Source of the DNA: Brachionus manjavacas
Lineage: Eukaryota; Rotifera; Eurotatoria; Ploima; Brachionidae
DNA length: 64,000 nt
Direction of reading: 5' to 3'
Assembly: GCA_019054805.1 (NCBI GenBank)
Contig: JAHQIY010000001.1
Span: forward strand, 9,562,501 to 9,626,500
Position numbers and translations under genes: made by a program. The notes beneath the pieces were generated by a model. It was given only the letters and a program-made list of their open reading frames with translations. It was not told the DNA's origin and searched no databases. This document shows, piece by piece, positions 12,186 through 24,900 of the stretch; position 1 is the stretch's first letter; each line of letters begins with the position of its first letter.

Positions 12186-12959
12186 TTATATTATAAAACC
12201 TTTGATAATTTAAGTTATTTTAAAAATATAAGTAAATTAATTGAAAATTTCTAAAATTAAAATTCGTTAAAAAAAATTATTTTTTGATTTACCGTTTTAT
12301 AAATAAAATTTTTGCAAATTTTTAAATAAAATCCTCAACCCCTTGGTTTTTTTTAAATTCAGAGTATTTTAGAATTATCTTTGAAGTAATTTAGTCAAAG
12401 TCATGACTGGACTTTGATAAAAAAAATTTCAGATAATCCAAATCATGATTTAAGTCTTTTAAATGCTATCATTCATTTACATGCATGCTTCATTTGATTC
12501 CAGAATAATTCAAGAAATATTATAAAAATGTTTAAATAGTTAACTAAGAAAAAAAATTAATCGTTAATTTACTAGAAATAAAATCAAAAATTTAATCAGA
12601 ACGCAATATGAAGAATTTTTTTTTTGAACGATCTTTAATTAAGTTTCAAATTTATTAAACTTAAAAAAAAGTTCAATTTATAAATTTTTTTAATGAAATT
12701 CACATACCCATCATCTTTTTTAATGATAAAATAAAATTTTTTTATAACTAATGCTTTACTTTAATTTTTGTAAAATTAAACTTCCAATTTAAATATAATT
12801 TTAAAAAAATTTATATTATTTTTATTTTGCAAAATCGCTCGCAACGCGCTCCATTTAAAATTTCCTACAAATTTTACTCAAAATCACTATTGAATTTCAT
12901 TTAAAAATTTAATTTGAGAAAAAAAATAAAAATAAAAATATGAGTGTTTGTAATTGATA

Positions 12960-13620
12960 TCAAATAGTAGGAGTAGTAGTGGTAGTAGTATCTGCAGTAT
13001 AAATATTTTTATCTACACCAACCCTTGAAAGCGTTTAGCCTTACAAACTAAGGCTTTGGCAGGCTCTGCTTTTTACCATTCCAAAAACTTCATTGTCAAT
13101 GACTGCTTTAAGGCTATTTTTTGTTTGCGCACTAACAGCATTAACTGATAAGCTGTTCCATAATTTTACACAGCGATTTGTTAAATAATTAACATGACTA
13201 ATCAATTTTCATGTGATCTTCTTAGGTTTTTTACACCACAAGCGAAATTGATACCATTTGTTAACGATACTTTTCAAAAGCTTTAAAAATTTTGTATAAT
13301 TTGAATTAAGTCTCCCATTAAACGACGATTTTAAAGTTTCATTAGATTTAAATATTTCAATCTGTCTTCATAAGACTTGGTTCTGGTATAATAAATCAGT
13401 TTTGTCACTATTCTTTGCACTTTTTCAAGAATTAAAATTTCTTTTTTTTATATACGGACTCCAGGTTCCTACTGCATACTCCAGATGGGGTCTCACAGGT
13501 GATGTATAGAGAAGTCTAAATGATTCTCAGCTAAGGTTCTTAAATGAATTTCTTATTTGACCCAGTATTCGGTTAGCTTTCATAGTTGCTACACTAAATG
13601 ATAACAATATATGATAAACA
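12960..13620 (-). mobile_element. 3' end of a CR1/L2-like non-LTR retrotransposon, decayed
   Basis: The minus strand translates, with stops and shifts, to the C-terminal part of a LINE reverse transcriptase ORF: MKANRILGQI, then PVRPHLEYAVGTWSPYIKK, LEKVQRIVTKLI, NRRLMGDLIQ and finally CVKLWNSLSVNAVSAQTKNS. This is the conserved order seen at the 3' end of CR1/L2/Rex-type elements. It finishes in a trinucleotide tail of ACT-type units at 12967-12992, as these LINEs often do. The copy is 5' truncated and inactive. Confidence 0.75.
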
Positions 13621-14553
13621 ATTCTAAGTTTTTAGTTCTAATTTTAAAGAGTTAACAAATTTTAAAGGAAAAATATTAAACCTTCATATCAATGATTAAA
13701 TCTTCATACAAAACAAAAATGATTGTCAAATAAAAATAAAACATGGTCCGGGGCAGAGCCCTGGTTTAAGGTTTCGGGTATGTTGTAGATTAGAGAACTA
13801 TTAGTTAAAATTAAAATTAATAGCTAAATTTTTAATTTTAGTTTTAATTTATTTATATGATTTTATCATTGCATCTAAAATATTTTAAAATCAAAAAAAA
13901 TATTCAAAAAATTTAATCTTTGGCCTCCTAAAAACCAAATTTCTAGCTCTTAGGGGATAATTAGGTGTAACAAACGAGTATATATGAAAAAATGATTTTA
14001 GAGATAGTAAAAATTTTTTATGATAAAAATATGAGACTTTTAAATCAAACAATATATATATACCTATTTTTTTTTAAAAACAATTCTGCTTTAATTTAAA
14101 TTTTTTGTGAGAAATTATTTTAAAAATCTTTAATTTGGAGAAAAATTAATTATCTCATATTTATCTTTGAAATTCAAATCAATTTGGTTGCTAAATTTTT
14201 AAAGAATAAATAAATTATTTATTCTTTATTCCTTAACTTTGAATTGAGTCCTTTAACTAAATTTTAAAGCATTTTATTTTATAAATGCTTTTTGAATATA
14301 TTTTAAATTAATAAATTTATTTAATTATTCATTTTATCAATTAAAAAAAACACCAATAATTCAAATGATATTCAATATCGTTAACCAAAATGAAAATTTT
14401 TTAAAATAAATAAATAAATAAAGCATAAAATCCCGTTGCTTTCAATACCCTCACCGTTTGACAGTTAAAAAATTTTATAGATCGCTGCGACTTCTATTTA
14501 AAAAAAAATGAAAATGAATTGACATTAAAACAGAAATTTTAATTTTAAATTAA
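13621..14553. other. AT-rich intergenic DNA with one GC-rich patch
   Basis: No gene seen. At 13745-13765 a small unusual GC-rich patch reads GTCCGGGGCAGAGCCCTGG, a GGGC..GCCC hairpin-like sequence with no evident context. The remainder is A/T-dominated. Confidence 0.4.
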
Positions 14554-15772
14554 TTATTGCTTTTCTAAAAAAGATTGAAATCTAAAAGAACCATCATCAG
14601 GATTAGATGATGAATTCGCATCGTTGATCTGCTTCATTGTGGAAGATAAAGCTTCATTATTTCCTGTAAAATACAAATTTGTTGCTTTTTGGAATAAAAA
14701 AAGATGTTTTTTCATGACTTTTACTCTATTCTCATCCAAAAATTTAATTTTAATTGCCACATCTTTCTTGAGATTTTCATATTTTTCTCTATAATTAACT
14801 ACTTCTTGTTCCAAATTTGCTATTTCATGAAGTTTTTGCTCATTATGTGGAACACTTTTGAGACATTCTAAGTCAAATTTGTAAGCATCGTATTCCAATC
14901 GGGCTGCTTCATAATTCCTAATAGTTAAAAGAGTATCTTCCATTGTTTTTCGGCAAAGAGTTTTAAGACTAGATGTAAATTGATTCAAATCTTGGATAAG
15001 TATTTCACCTTGTCGAACAAGCTGACGCTGAGTTTCGCTATTTGATGAAAATTCCTCTATTAATTCAGGTGATCGTTGGGCTAATCCAGCAAAAGTTTCA
15101 CTAAGTAATTTCTGAGTATTTACAGTGTTTTGAAAATTAGTGGTCAAAGAAACTGCTAGAGATAGCATCGTTTCATATCTTCGCTTAACTTCGCGTAAAT
15201 TCTTCAATTTTAATAATTATTAAATTTTTTTTTATATAATTTAAGTTTACTTCTATCTGAGAATCAAGTTCAGGATCAACTGTTTTGCTGCTTTTTCCAA
15301 ATTTTTCAGAAACAATTTGTCTCGTGCATTTATAGGCACTTTTGCTCCACTGTTTAAATGTCTCAAAAGTTGAAGCAGTTTTTGTAGCGAATCTGGAGGA
15401 GACTTCTCCTGCCGAAGACAATACTGAGCTTGAGTGTGGCAAATTTGGCGGTATGATGGAAGATAAATTGATATTTATATTAGGAATTGCATTGTTTGAA
15501 TTAGACTTAGGTACAGTTCTTTGCGGGCTCGCAGGTCCGGAAAAATCTGAAGCTGGATCGCCATTAAAGGTACTATTCGGATTTCGCTCACCAATTCCAA
15601 AACTTGTATAGCCCAAGTCGGATTCATTAGTCGAAATGTTCGAGTCTAATGCTTGAGTGCCATTTAAGTCTATTGTGGAAAAAACACTTGGCATTTCATC
15701 AGTCGATGTATCATTCAATCTATTTACATCTTGGATTGTTATCTCACTTATTCTTTCTATCTGATTCATCAT
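14554..15772 (-). CDS. ARFIP: Arfaptin, AH/BAR-domain Arf- and Arl1-binding protein
   Basis: Two exons, 15772..15251 and 15201..14554, joined in phase 0 across a 49-bp intron (GTAAAC..AAG), give 389 residues; vertebrate arfaptins have about 340-375. Arfaptins bind GTP-loaded Arl1/Arf and Rac at trans-Golgi membranes and sense curvature through a crescent-shaped AH (BAR-like) dimer. Residues 1-130 are Ser/Asn-rich and variable. Near residues 140-175 come FKQWSKSAYKCTRQIVSEKF and the linker DPELDSQIE, closely matching the family's amphipathic helix and AH entry. The AH domain follows, with conserved KTMEDTLLTIRNYEAARLEY and DVAIKIKFLDENRVKVM, and ends with a short acidic tail. Splicing removes the intron exactly where family similarity is continuous (DSQIE joined to NLREVKRRYET). 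The start ATG at 15772 is followed by a second ATG. Codon use is AT-rich, unlike PRC1. A decayed copy of the exon 1 end lies 3 kb downstream. Confidence 0.93.
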
Positions 15773-17439
15773 ACAGTATTTACTAAATTTTTGCTATAAT
15801 CTTAAATTCAAATTTAGGTAATATCATTAATCATTTGAATAAAATTTGTTTTCTAATTATTTTTTTGAAGATTTGTTTGATTGAAAAATAAAGTTTTTGG
15901 GGTACTTAATGATGATTGTAACAAGTTTGGTATTTTAAATAAGCAAAACTGGATGCAGTTTTAGAAAAAAAAAGATTCAAATGAGATGATGAATTTTCAT
16001 TAGGCGTTTTAATATCTCATTTATTTGAATATTTTTAAGCCTGATTATTTTTGAACGGTGAATTATGCCTCATATTGATCTAGAGAATTTTTGCAACATA
16101 TACATAGTAAAGCCAAGTCTCTTCAGTGTCTATGCTTTATTTTAATTTAAACAAAATCTTTATTCAGATAAATTATTTTTATTTATTATAATTTTTGAAT
16201 ATTTTTTTTAGATTTTTAAACAATCTTAATCGCATTTAGCTAAGTTGAAAATATATTATTCATGTATAAACAATTTATCAAGTTATTTTTATTGATTCGA
16301 AAATTCATACTAAACTGTACTTCTAATTAAACTTTTAATGCAAGTCAAAATCCATTTGATTTTTAAATTATTATTTCCTCGTTAATTCAAGTTTTATTTT
16401 TCAATTTAAAAAATTTATTTGACTTGATTTTCAAAAATTTTAACATTTGGACCCTGAAAGTAAAAGATAGAGATTTTAAATGACTTACTAACAATTGCTT
16501 TAGTTAAAAAAAATAGCAAAAAATGAAAATGAAAAAAATTGAAAACTTTTAAAATTTGCTATCATGAAAATTTTTCAGGTTAAATTTCATTTTTGCCATC
16601 AAAAATGTATTTAAAAATGTATTTAAAATTTTTGTGAATTTTTTTAATTATTTAATTTTCATCACCATTCCCTGTGTGTTTTCAAAACCAATTTAAACAA
16701 TATTAAGATGAAAAAATGTGGAGCATAGAATTATTCTTGATCAATATAGACTACATGACCTTAATACGTTCGTTAATCAGCCTGGCAGTGTTGGGTGGGA
16801 AAGTGGTTTTGAAAATTTTATGTAATTATTATGATATGCTCTAATAAATTGTTTTTTAGTGTAATTTGTTCATTTAGTTCGTCGATTGTGGCTGAATTTG
16901 TTGCTAAACTCTGAATTCACCTATTTAGCATCTCACTAAATAATTAACAATTCGTTTTTGTACAATTTAGATTTTTTGGTTGTGCGTTAGAGATAACTGA
17001 ATAGTCAAAAGATATATATGCCTCAATTAATTAGGCTGGAATTTTTTTAAAGTCAAGTGATAAATTTTTAAATTTTTTTAAAATTATTCTTCAATTTTAT
17101 TTATTTTTCTCTTCAAAAAATTCATGTGACCGTGACCATGACTGCATGGAACGGTAGAAATTAAATTTAAAGTGAACGAGGAGCCCAAGAACTAGAATTT
17201 TAATTTTTAATTCAATAAATAAATAAAAATTCCTTCCAAATGAAAAATCATCAATTTTACCATGTTAAAAAAAAACTCTAGAGAAATTCCGGTGATATAC
17301 AAAAAATAGTCATACTAGGATATTTTCGACTTTTAGTTCTTTTCTTAAGTAAATAATTTTATCCAATATTTGTTCTCTCAAATTTTATTATTTTTCATAA
17401 AAATTTCAACTCAAAAAGGATTTATTTTTGTCGTCGCCT
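15773..17439. other. AT-rich intergenic DNA
   Basis: No gene supported. A 42-codon open frame at 16716-16844 (starts MWSIELFLIN) is more GC-rich than its flanks but has no recognisable relatives, splice partners or domain, so it is left as unexplained. Confidence 0.4.
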
Positions 17440-17735
17440 TAATTAAAATTGGTCAATTTTTTTGAAATCTTGAGTCGGTTTAATTCTTCTGACGATTCAA
17501 CATTCGAAATTTCCTCTTCAATATCATCCATTTCATTGCTCTCTACATTTATATAATCAGCAAATTCAGACCCAGATTCGGATCCATATTCTGACCCTTT
17601 CAAAGAACCAAAAAAAGATTCAATATCTTATTCCTCTTCTTTATCCACATTTATATCAGTTTCGTCAATTTCGACAGACTGCAAAGCATCTTCATTATCA
17701 GGTTTATTATGATTGCGTGTTCAGTAAAAATTTTC
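17440..17735 (-). pseudogene. Acidic coding fragment with in-frame stop
   Basis: The minus strand holds one open frame of about 90 codons interrupted by a single TAA. It reads acidic, Ser/Glu/Asp-rich protein: DNEDALQSVEIDETDINVDK and EEE before the stop, then DIESFFGSLKGSEYGSESGS and EMDDIEEEISNVESSEELN, ending at a normal TAA. The composition is clearly protein-like against the A/T background, but there is no start codon or splice partner I can defend. It may be the remnant of a host gene or of a transposon accessory region. Confidence 0.45.
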
Positions 17736-17911
17736 AAAGTTTAAAAAATAGAGAAAAATAAATAAATAAAAATAATCTTTTAATTAATTTATTTGAGCTA
17801 AAATACTTAGATATAGTATTTAATATCAATCTAATAAAGTTGAATTTGAAGTTGAGATTAAATTATGTAATTAAATTTACATTAAAATTCAAATTACTTA
17901 TTACAAATTTA

Positions 17912-18583
17912 GGGTCTCCGCGGTATCAACTGTTAACATAATATTTTTTAAATTATTGACCAACCGATTATGTTATCAGAGTGATTACTAATTTTGTTAC
18001 TAAAATATTTCGTAATCACTGACGATTGCATAACTCTAAGCTTTATAACAAATTTATACATTTGATAAAAAATTATTTGATAACTTATTTTTCCTTTTAT
18101 AACTTGATACGTTTTAATTGCATAATGTTAAGTTATAATTGAATTAAAGTCCTACTCCAGAAGATGAACAACATTCAATAAATGGATAGAATAATGGTTT
18201 TGACTAATAACAATAGGTATACAACATTTAAATATGGGACACCTCCCGAAATCAGATTATAAGGCGAAATGATGCCTGATTATTTTGATAATTTTTCTAT
18301 GACTTTTCTAAAAAAAAGTGTCAAAGATGAATTCTTGTGGCTAGAGAACTCAAAAAACAAAATACTTTTTTCATAATATTAATTTAAAAATTCAATGATT
18401 TGAACTAGAAAGTTTTTGATAAATTAAAAATCTTTTTGATAACAAAATTAGTCTATTGATAAAATTTTTTTTAAATTAAATAATATAAATTACTGTATCA
18501 AAATTTTTATCACTCCGATAAAAAATTGGTCAATAATTAATAAAATATTATGTTATCAGTCAATAACACTACCGGGGAGTCCC
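17912..18583. mobile_element. 672-bp element with long inverted repeats and 8-bp target duplication
   Basis: Left end GGGTCTCCGCGGTATCAACT, then TAACATAATATTTT, ATTATTGACCAA and GAGTGAT, is mirrored at the right end (complement of 18583 backwards) by GGGACTCCCCGGTAGTG, TAACATAATATTTT, ATTATTGACCAA and GAGTGAT. The imperfect inverted repeats are about 85 bp long. CAAATTTA flanks both sides (17904-17911 and 18584-18591). An 8-bp duplication is typical of hAT-type cut-and-paste transposition. There is no transposase, so this is a non-autonomous (MITE-like) copy about 340 bp upstream of the PRC1 start. Confidence 0.8.
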
Positions 18584-18924
18584 CAAATTTATGTGACCAA
18601 TATCCTTTTTTATGCGACCTGGTTACAATCAAAAAAAACTTTTACTAGTCACATAATTACGTTAATGTAAGAGATCATAGAAAAAAAAATTTATTCAATA
18701 TCGGAATGCATAAAAATCTTTTTGAGGTTGAAATTTTTAACAAATATTCAACTTGAGAAAAAAAATAAAGACAAAATCAATGTCATTGTTAGTCCAGAAT
18801 CTAATTGTACGGTGAAGGACGTTTAGAGTTCAAAAAAAATAAATTTAAAAAGTACGTTTTTTTATTTATGCGAACTGTCCCTAATTTAATTTTTTATCAA
18901 ATAATTTTGATTTTAATCTTAATA

Positions 18925-21900
18925 ATGACACACATCGAATCTAATGAAGTGTCTCTGGATGACACAAGTGAATTATCAGAATCGATGCTGGAAGATGAGG
19001 AAGAATTGTCGTCCGGAATCGATCAATTTTCCCGCAATTCCACTCAAATTTCCAAATCGAAAAAATCATCACCTGTCAAAAGTCAAACAAAACCGTCTAA
19101 AAGTAGTCACCAGTCGTCCATGAAAATTCAAAGCAAGTCGATCAATAAGCATGTAGAGAATAATCTAAAACAAAATATAAAGGACTATTTCGCTTACAAT
19201 CTTAAATCATCTGATTTCGCATTTTTAAAAGAACTCTACGACATATTGAACAAAATTGAAGACACATGGAACCAGATTGGTTTTAACACCGAGACTAAAC
19301 ATGAACGCCTTGGAAATTTTTACCAACACTTGAGTGTAAGTTTAACAATTTTTTTAAATTTTTTTTTGCGTTTATAGTTAGGGAAATAATAATTATAAAT
19401 GATTAATCGTTCAAATCACCAAGGTAAAATTTAAATTTCAGGTTATAGGTCTTAAAATCAATGCTAATCTATTTCTCTTTTAAATTTTTGATAAAATTGG
19501 GTAAACAGAATAAAAAAAATCTCAAAAAGTTTATTATTCTGTTCTTTAGAGTCTTTTCAAAGTAAAGTCAAAAAAATTTCTTTTTAAATTTTTCTTTCGA
19601 CTTCACTTGAAATTTTTTTCTGAAAAAAGTCATTTCAAAGACTTTAAAATAAAAAAGGCCGCCTTAATAACTTCATGGAACGGCATAAAAATTTATTTTA
19701 AAAAAATAATTTTTCAAGTCAATCAAAAGACTTGACTTAATGACTTTTAAACAATTCTGCTCTTCATGTGTTAAAACATTGTAACATACTTTAACCACAT
19801 TCCCTAAAGATTTTATTTAAGCCTTGAATCCGCATTAAAATCAAGTTATTTAAAGTATTAAGCAGCATTTAAGCTTTCGATTCTTGTCAAAAATTTAAAT
19901 TAATTTTTTGAATTTCACATTTGACCTAGGGCTATAAATTGAATACAAAGAAGAGCTAATTATTTATTTCAGAACTAAGCTTTAATGTCAAATTAAACTT
20001 AAAAAAGTTAAATTAATTACAAAATCATACTGAATAGCTCTTCGAAAAGAGTTTTAGTAATTTTATTAACTTAATAGTCATCGAAAATCTTGAACTATAG
20101 CACCAAAATCAGAAGGAAGCTCTAGACGATTATGACAAACCGTTTTGTCCAAATCTCATCATCAAGCTAGAGTCAACTATGAGAAAACGTCACAATTTAA
20201 GTTCATTCTTTACAATCTTAGAGAACTAAATTACTAAATAGCTTTTCTTTTTTTTTCCTTATTCACTCCTTGTGAAGCATAGGGTCATTACTTTTGATTT
20301 CCACTCAAGTCCACCTAAAAAGCTTAATTAGAACTAAAATAATATAAAATAAAAATGAATAAAATTTTGTCAGTGCAAAATTATTAAAAAGTCATCTCAA
20401 TATATATATATTTGTCAGTCGTTAAGTTTTTTTGTCAGAATAATTTGTTTTTTATTGTCAGCTAAAATACACTAAATTAGTCACCAATTTTAGTTATTTT
20501 TGTCATCTTAAAAAAATTAAATCTGTTACCCCAAAAAATTTAACCCAATTTAAATTAGAAAGTATTTTTTGGATTTTTTCTGTTCAAAATTTAAACAAAG
20601 TGTTGTGAAATAAAATTCTAATGGGGTGTCAGAAAATATATTTTGTTATGCAAAAAAAATTAATCAAATTTATGTTTGAAATCAATAGTAAAAAAATTTT
20701 AAAATAAAAATAAAAGTTCAAATTTTTTTCATGAAGTTAAATAAATTTTTTTTAAAAACCACGCCAGATCCTTTCACATTACATTAAAAATTTTTTGTTA
20801 TATCATCAAATAATCATCATTAAAATCAAACCCGATTATTGATTTGATTGCTTATTTAAAATTAGATTTAAAGATTTTATTGTTAATAAAAAAAAATCAA
20901 TTTTTATTTCGGAATTTTATATTATCAATGAAATCTATTTATTCAAGAAGGAAACAATTTTTAACGCTATATAAATTTATTGACTACGATATATGTAACA
21001 GGCTTTTTTAAAAAATGAAGTATTTATATTATGTACTAAATAATATAGTGCATTTATTATATTACCAAAAACTTAATTATTGAATTAAGTTTGTAGGAGA
21101 TTATCAAAAGAATTAGAGGAATTTAGTATAACTTGAAAGACATATGTAATTTTCCTGACAATAACGAGTTTAAAATTTTGAAAATTCAAAATTGATGGGG
21201 CATTTACTTAAAGACATAACCATTTTAACTATAGCGTTCTGAAATTATTTCTTGAAAATTTGTCAGACAAATGCTCAATGAAGAGCGTAGAATATTTAAT
21301 TTTTTTTTAAAACCATTTTCAAAAAGTTAAATTGAGTAATTAAATCCTGACGCTTATAAGTTTTTTTTATTCGAATCAGTGCAATTCAAGAAAACAAAAT
21401 TATTTTTTTAATTAAATGATAAATCAAGCCTTTAGAATGCTAAATTATTATTATTTTTAAGAAAGGATAAAATTTCATAAGCAATCCGATAATCGATTCT
21501 TTTATCATATATTCTTAAATTACTAGCTGGTCTTGGGCTACTTGAACTAATGATTAGTTTTTGTTGTTCAAAATTATAAAATCAAGTTTGAATCATTAAA
21601 TAAATTATTATTTCTTTATCATTAAGAATTAATTCAAAGATACATTTTTGGATGTAACATAAAATGTTTAATAGAAAGGTAAACTCACTATCCTTTCTTT
21701 TTCTCTGCACTATCAAAATGCAAATCGCAGAGTGCACACCATCTAAATGCTGCTATTTTAAGTGATTTATTTTTTACAGACTTTTTCAGATTTTACTTTT
21801 TAATGTAACTAAGTATGATAACAATAAAAAATGTAATTCTGCTCTAATTCTGAATAAAAAACAATTAATTTCATGATTAAAACTTGATTTGATCATTTTG

Positions 21901-24900
21901 AGCATCAAAAACTGATCAAAAGTTTGTGGCTGTTTTTGAATGATCTATTTCCTTATTTAAATTTTATTTTCTTTTAGTTAAACATTTGAAAGGCATAATT
22001 TCGTATTGAGTAGCCTAAATGAACTAAGATTTTAATTTTTGAATGTATGCTTGATCATACCTAATGCTCAGCATTTTGTTTTTTTTTTTTTGATTTCTTG
22101 TTATGTAAGCGGCTAGATGTTTTTTCGATAAATCCTCTTTTAGAGTGTGACCCAAGCCATTGTTGACATTATGAAAATAGTTTACTATCAAATGGTCTCT
22201 ATAGTTTGACTAGAAAAAAAAGAAAGATTTTTTGATTATTTGATTTATTTAAAAAAATAAAAAAAAAATAAAAACATGATCAAATGATTTGTCATAAAAA
22301 AATTAATTATAATTACCTAATTATCAAGAAAGACAAATTTTTTTGCAAAAATATTTGCAACATTTAGTTTAACGATGATGATAAAAAACAAAAGAAAAAA
22401 AAAATGGTCGTCCAAGAAAAAATATTTTTGATTAACTTACTTTTTTCTTTTTTTTTTTTGATAATTTTTAGGAATTGAATAAAATTTAGCATATTCATTA
22501 GTTATTTATTTATTCACTTGTTTTCTTACCGAGCTAAGGCTTTTTCAGATTAAAAAAAAATTAATTAAATAAGATTAAATAATTTGATAATCAGATAAAA
22601 AAATTTCAGGATCAAAAAATTTATTACCTGATCATTTGATTTGATGATCATTGATCATCAGGTTTTAATATCCCTGAACCAAATATTTTTCTACATAGCT
22701 TTTGATCATATCGCTAATTATCGCAAATCAAAAATCTAGTTATTTCTATAAAACTTGTTTGTTCTTAATCAATAATGATGTTCCCTCCAACATTTTACAT
22801 CATAAGGCATATGTTAAGGCACGACTGAGCCACTCTGTTCCATTGATTGTCAGACTGGTGGAAGAAAATAACAAAGGCTTCGAATCAAGAAATATCGAGA
22901 ACCCAACTTCATTGTGTAATAGCTACATTACTATATCTGGCAGTGTGAAATATTAGTACAAAAATTACAGTACAAAAAGTAAAAACGCTATAATTTTTTT
23001 TCTAATTGTGCAAAAATGGTTCCGCTTACAGTACAATATTGTACAAAAAAATTATAGGGTTTTTACTTTTTATACTGTAATTTTTGTACTTATATTTCAC
23101 ATTGCCCTGTATCATCTTTTTTTCACTGAACCATCAAATATCTAAAATACTTATTCCCTTACTCCCTATCTAAATTTTTTTAATTTTAGTTTTAATATTT
23201 CTCTTTTTTTAACTTGCATTATTTTTACTTTATTTTTTCTTATTTTTTTATTTTATTTAACTTTATATTGATTATTTATTTTTTTTAATCTAAAGGAGCT
23301 TAAGCACGGTACAGAAATAAAAATAAATAATAATCAATAACTTTATAATCTAGTTTGTTCCTAAAAAAAAGAAGAATTAAAAAAAATTTAGTCTAAAAAT
23401 TGTGAGGCAAACTTTCATTTAAATAAAAAAAATTTATTAATAAAATTTATACATTAAAAACCCTTTTGAAAAGGAATATTAAAATTATATTGTAGGACAG
23501 GGCCCTGGAAATGTTAGAAAACGAAGACACACTGTAGAATGTTAAAGCCATTTCAAACACTACATAGTTTTTTGGTCGTATTACTTTTCTAATTTGTTCT
23601 AAAAAAAAAGAATTCTTTCTAATTCTTCTTTTAAAATTTTGATCTTTAAAAAAATTGTTTTAATTTTTTATAAACTTATATATTAAAAACTTTCTTGAAA
23701 AAAAAAATTAAATTAAATTAAATTGCAGGACAGGGCTCTGGAAATGTTAGAAAACGAAGACACACTCCAGAGCGACATTGAAGAAAGCATAGAGTGCTTC
23801 CGTAAAAAAATCCGCGACATCTGCTTCAAATTGCACATCCGATACGACGAGTTAAAGCTGCTCAAAAACATAGACTCGCTGACAATTCTGGAACAGAACG
23901 ACGCCTACAAAAAAGAGTACAAAAAACTGGAAAAAGAGGTCAAAAAAAGACTTGACGAATACGAGGCCTTGCTGGCCGACGAAGCCAAATTGTGCGAAAA
24001 ACTGTCACTAGACAAGACTGAGCTGGTGCCTAACAACATACCTAGCGAGGTCGACCTGGCCAACTTGAAAAAAAGAATCACCGAGCTGGACAAAATGTTC
24101 GAGAGTCGCAAACGCAGCATGATCCAGCTTCAAATTGAAATCACCGAACTAAACCAGGAGCTTGAGACGTCTCGCAGCGACAGTTTTGTCGAGGCGATCA
24201 TATTCGAATCGGTGGACAACTTGAACCTGGGCGACCAGGACATGGAAAAAGCCATCGAACTCAGAGACCAATTGAAGCAGAAAAAAGAAATACTCAGCGA
24301 CAAAATTCGCTCGCTAAGGTCCAAAATAGTGGAGCTGTGGTCCAAATTGAGCATAGAAAACGCGGACATTCTTGTGCTCTTGTCGGACAACGAACAAACG
24401 AAGCAAATGTCCAAGCGGGAGCTTGTGTCAGAGCTGGAGACGGAGCACGAGCGGTGTGTGGCCATCAAAATGCAGAACATGCAGAAGTTCATCGAGGCCA
24501 TTCGGCTCGAAATTCGCCAGATGTGCCAAAAAATGTTCATCGGCGACAAAGAAATAAAGCAGATGAACCAGGAATTTTTGTGTCTGAGCCAATATACCGA
24601 AGATCTGCTGACCATTCACGAGGAAAAGCTCGAAGACCTCAAGTTTCGCTACATCGAGTGCCAAAAGCTGTACGAGCAGACCGCTGAGTGGACTGCGCTG
24701 TGGGCCAAGTTTGTGCAGTTCGAAGAAAAGACCAAAGACCCCCTGAGGTTCAAACAACGCGGCTACAGCATGCTCGAAGAGGAAAAGCGGCGCAAAAAGT
24801 TCAACACCGAACTGCCCAAGTTGGAAGAAGAACTGAAGCAGTTGGCCGCCGAGTACGCCTCGATGAACGGAGGCCAAGAGTTCACCGTGTTCGGACAGTC

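Noticed and set aside
16716-16844. 42-residue open frame MWSIELFLIN..
   Set aside because: Slightly GC-richer than background but length is within chance and no supporting signal was found.
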